From Thermoflexales bacterium (lineage in GTDB: Bacteria > Chloroflexota > Anaerolineae > Fen-1058): a DNA stretch of 15,858 bases. Location: NCBI GenBank assembly GCA_016931085.1, contig JAFGFO010000338.1, positions 1 to 15,858 of the forward strand, in the 5' to 3' direction. Position numbers and translations under genes: made by a program. Below, piece after piece: positions 13,770-15,858 of this stretch. How positions within the stretch are numbered: the stretch's first letter is position 1; each line of letters starts with the position of its first letter. The notes under the pieces are model-generated. The model searched no databases, was not told the DNA's origin, and saw only the letters and a list, made by a program, of their open reading frames with translations.

Positions 13770-14497
13770 AGGTCTGTACCCACTGCCAGCGCGTCCTCTA
13801 GCCTGATCTGTCCCTCGTATAGCGCGCGGCCGATGATGACGCCGGCCAGCCCGGCCTGCCGCACGCGCCGCACGTCCTCCAAGCTGACAACACCGCCCGA
13901 GGCGATGACGGATAGGCTGGTCTGGCGCGCCAGACTGGCGGTGGCCGTCACGTTCACGCCGCTGCTGGCCCCATCGCGCGCGATGTCGGTGAAAATGACC
14001 CAACGCACGCCCTTGTCAGCCCACTGCCGGCCTAACTCGATCGCCGTCACTCCGGCTGCCTCTTTCCAGCCGTGGGTGCGCACGATGCCGGCCTGCGCGT
14101 CGATGCCCACGGCGATTCGTTCCGGACCAAAAGCCGCCAGGGCAGCCTCGATCAAGGCCGGGTTTTCCACGGCGGCCGTGCCGATCACGGCCCGGCTTAC
14201 GCCCAGCTCGAGCGCTCGGCGCAGGCTGTCCAACTCGCGCATGCCGCCGCCGAACTGGATGGACAGGCCGCTGGTGAGGATCTTTTCCAAGGCCGCCATG
14301 TTCGCACGCCCGCTCTCGTCCAGTGCGCCGTCCAGGTTGACGACGTGCAGCCACGTGGCGCCGGCTGCCTGCCAGCGGCGGGTGGCCGCCAGCGGATCGT
14401 CGCCATAGTGCGTTTCTTGGGCCGGATCGCCCTGCCTCAGGCGGACCACACGCCCCTGGCGGAGGTCGATGGCAGGGAAAATCGTGAACGCGTTCAC
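13766..14497 (-). CDS. hisA: Phosphoribosylformimino-5-aminoimidazole carboxamide ribotide isomerase HisA
   Basis: Isomerises ProFAR to PRFAR, the substrate of HisH-HisF. It has 243 residues with GTG at 14497; the frame stays open further upstream over galK, but FTIFPAIDLRQGRVVRL is the conserved N-terminus. Seen: D11 in PAIDL, the FGGGMR phosphate site (82-86), VGIDAQ (D133) and FTDIARDG (T170, D171), then VIASGGV and VIIGRALYEG. The GTGA overlap with the galK stop and the ATGA overlap with the HAD gene suggest translational coupling in one operon. A perfect 18-bp palindrome covers the start codon. Confidence 0.96.
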   Translation of the reverse strand: MNAFTIFPAIDLRQGRVVRLRQGDPAQETHYGDDPLAATRRWQAAGATWLHVVNLDGALDESGRANMAALEKILTSGLSIQFGGGMRELDSLRRALELGVSRAVIGTAAVENPALIEAALAAFGPERIAVGIDAQAGIVRTHGWKEAAGVTAIELGRQWADKGVRWVIFTDIARDGASSGVNVTATASLARQTSLSVIASGGVVSLEDVRRVRQAGLAGVIIGRALYEGQIRLEDALAVGTDL

Positions 14498-14499
14498 GA
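14482..14499. repeat. Perfect 18-bp palindrome over the galK stop / hisA start
   Basis: TCGTGAACGCGTTCACGA is identical to its own reverse complement and covers the GTGA overlap. It could be an operator or simply a by-product of codons. The centre (GC) does not fit the usual CG centre of LacI/GalR-type sites. Confidence 0.6.
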
Positions 14500-15639
14500 G
14501 AGGATGCCGGCTCCGTCGGCAGCCTGGCACAGATACACCTCTGGCGTTTTGCCATTGCGAGCGGGATAATCGCGCTGGATGGTGGCTACCAGGTCTACTA
14601 CAGCCTCGTCGCGTGCCATAGCCACGGCGCAGCCGCCAAAGCCGGCGCCGGTGAGCCGGGCGCCAATGCAGCCGGGCACCTGGCAGGCGATCTCGACCAT
14701 GGCATCGAGCTCGGCGCAACTGACCTCGTACAGATCGCGCAGGCTAGCGTGGCTTTCGATCATCAACTGGCCGAAGCTTTCCAGGTCCCCACGCTCCAAT
14801 GCCTCCACGCTTTGCAGCACGCGCGCGTTCTCGTACACGACGTGCTGGCAGCGCGCTGCCACGTCGGGCGGCAGCTCGCCCTTGCGTGCCTCAAAGGTCT
14901 CGATGCTGACGTCGCGCAGGGTATCGACCCCCAATTGCCACGCCCCGGCTTCGCATTGGCTGCGGCGCGTGTTGTATTCGCTCGATGACAGCCCACGACG
15001 GACACCCGTGTGGGCGATGACGACAGACACGCCGACCGGCAGCGGCACGGGGCGGAATTCGAGCGAGCGGCAGTCGATCAACAGGGCATGATTAGCCTTG
15101 CCCAGTGAGGCAATGAACTGATCCATGATCCCGCATTGAACGCCTACGAAGGTGTTTTCGGCCCGCTGGGCCAGGCGCGCCGCCTGCACCGGGTCGAGCT
15201 CCAGCTCGTTCAAGGCGCGAAAAGCGCTGGTCGTGGCCAGCTCGATAGCGGCTGACGACGAGAGGCCGGAGGCGGCCGGCACGTTGCCGGAGATGGCCAT
15301 GTCTGCCCCGCGCAAGCCATAGCCTGCTTCTTGCAAAACCTTGGCCACGCCGCGCACGTAATCTCCCCACGTCACGGCCTGGCCCACTCTTTGAATGGCG
15401 TCCAACTGGAATTGGTCCTGCTGATCGAAATCGAGCGACAGCAGCCGCACCGTGCGGTCGCGGCGCGCTCGCGCTGCGATGCACACATCGCGGTCGATGG
15501 CCATCGGCAGCACAAAGCCACTGTTGTAGTCGGTGTGCTCGCCGATCAGGTTCACGCGCCCCGGTGCGCGCGCGACCAACGCCGGCCGCGCGCCAATGCG
15601 CCGGCTAAAGGCTGATGTCAGTCGTTGGATTCGATCCAT
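14494..15639 (-). CDS. galK: Galactokinase
   Basis: GHMP-family kinase that phosphorylates galactose to galactose-1-phosphate in the Leloir pathway. It has 381 residues, a normal length. Seen: R24 and the galactokinase signature GRVNLIGEHTDYN (27-39, with E34, H35, D37), the ATP-binding PAASGLSSSAA (121-131), catalytic base D173 in CGIMDQF, and the C-terminal LTGAGFGGCAVAM (329-341). All key residues are present, so a normal galactokinase is expected. ATG 15639 lies 7 nt after AGAGG. It is embedded between hisD and hisA with a 4-nt overlap to hisA; no other Leloir gene is in the window. A separate -10-like element upstream may give it its own transcription. Confidence 0.96.
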   Translation of the reverse strand: MDRIQRLTSAFSRRIGARPALVARAPGRVNLIGEHTDYNSGFVLPMAIDRDVCIAARARRDRTVRLLSLDFDQQDQFQLDAIQRVGQAVTWGDYVRGVAKVLQEAGYGLRGADMAISGNVPAASGLSSSAAIELATTSAFRALNELELDPVQAARLAQRAENTFVGVQCGIMDQFIASLGKANHALLIDCRSLEFRPVPLPVGVSVVIAHTGVRRGLSSSEYNTRRSQCEAGAWQLGVDTLRDVSIETFEARKGELPPDVAARCQHVVYENARVLQSVEALERGDLESFGQLMIESHASLRDLYEVSCAELDAMVEIACQVPGCIGARLTGAGFGGCAVAMARDEAVVDLVATIQRDYPARNGKTPEVYLCQAADGAGILS

Positions 15640-15658
15640 TGTCTACCTCTAGATTAGA

Positions 15659-15685
15659 TAGGGGCGGGTTTCAAACCCGCCCCTA
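15659..15685. repeat. Palindrome with TAGGGGC ends in the hisD-galK gap
   Basis: TAGGGGCGGGTTT (15659-15671) and its exact complement (15673-15685) surround one base. It would form a strong hairpin in the galK leader but has no T-tract. It has the same TAGGGGC ends as 8663-8692. Confidence 0.85.
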
Positions 15686-15687
15686 CT

Positions 15688-15696
15688 ATTGTACCA
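15688..15696 (-). promoter_or_regulatory. Putative extended -10 upstream of galK
   Basis: On the minus strand TGG-TACAAT matches the extended -10 pattern, 49 nt before the galK ATG. No convincing -35 is visible. The 12-mer GGTACAATAGTA is identical to the -10 region of the ECF promoter (3571-3582). Confidence 0.35.
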
Positions 15697-15705
15697 CATT
15701 CCGGG

Positions 15706-15858
15706 CTAACTTGCGCGCGCGGCGGCCGCTGCCGCGTGAGCGCTCAGCGACTCGGCGTTGGCCAGCCGGGCGGCCGGCGCGCACAGGCGTGCGGCGGTGG
15801 CCGCGTCAAGCCCGATGATATTGACCACCTTGACAAAGTCGAGCACGTTCACCGGCCC
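15706..15858 (-). CDS. hisD: Histidinol dehydrogenase, C-terminal end (5' part outside window)
   Basis: Catalyses the last two NAD-dependent oxidations, histidinol to histidine. Only the last 50 residues are present and the gene continues beyond the window edge. The phrase VNVLDFVKVVN, followed by a helix with APAARLANAESLSAHAAAA, matches the HisD C-terminus, including the conserved E-x-L-x-x-H-A; in family members this glutamate and histidine help bind zinc and the partner active site. The stop TAG is at 15706-15708. It precedes galK by 66 nt. Confidence 0.85.
   Translation of the reverse strand, partial: GPVNVLDFVKVVNIIGLDAATAARLCAPAARLANAESLSAHAAAAAARAS

Noticed and set aside
14482..14499. 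GalR/LacI operator controlling galK
   Set aside because: It has a GC centre and lies at the 3' end of galK, not its promoter; kept only as an unexplained palindrome.
13766..14719. Longer hisA frame reaching into galK
   Set aside because: The extra N-terminal residues are Arg-rich antisense-like sequence; the conserved HisA N-terminus begins at the GTG at 14497.

Overview
The window is a GC-rich, densely packed bacterial chromosome segment. The gene content is: the C-terminal part of a carbamoyl-phosphate synthase, two LysK-type (LysW-dependent amino-acid pathway) hydrolases, an ECF transporter with a fused double ATPase, a glycine-tailed RRM protein, and a scattered histidine cluster. Together with frequent TTG/GTG starts and intergenic short repeats, this best fits Chloroflexota (Anaerolineae-like). 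The lineage is an inference from gene content, not from a marker gene.

Layout, plus strand (about 1-8640): 3' end of carB; a compositionally distinct small membrane protein; two tandem paralogous lysK-like genes, both starting with TTG; an ECF transporter operon (fused EcfA-A', large S component, EcfT) with its own promoter; a GNAT acetyltransferase; then a 318-nt non-coding stretch with a good sigma-70-like promoter and an early terminator hairpin that leads into an RRM RNA-binding protein gene closed by a strong intrinsic terminator.

Layout, minus strand (about 15858-8700): 3' end of hisD, galK, hisA, a HAD phosphatase, a C-GCAxxG-C-C protein, hisH, hisF, a radical SAM/SPASM-like protein and a YcaQ/AlkX-like winged-helix protein. 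galK-hisA, hisA-HAD and hisH-hisF overlap by 4, 4 and 7 nt, so they look translationally coupled. HisH and HisF form imidazole-glycerol-phosphate synthase, HisA makes its substrate and HisD performs the last steps. hisG, hisB, hisC and hisI are not in the window. The HAD enzyme is a candidate for the histidinol-phosphate phosphatase step.

The most unusual content lies between the genes. Five arrays of degenerate 7-bp tandem repeats with three different unit types lie directly upstream of, or between, genes. Two palindromes with a shared AGCT-NNA-AGCT core extend the ends of proteins. Two palindromes share TAGGGGC ends. A long imperfect inverted repeat is built of CACAGAG units. A 28-bp exact direct repeat brackets the whole ECF transporter operon: one copy is the 3' end of the second lysK and the other spans the ecfT stop codon. 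This suggests the transporter arrived as, or was rearranged as, a cassette.
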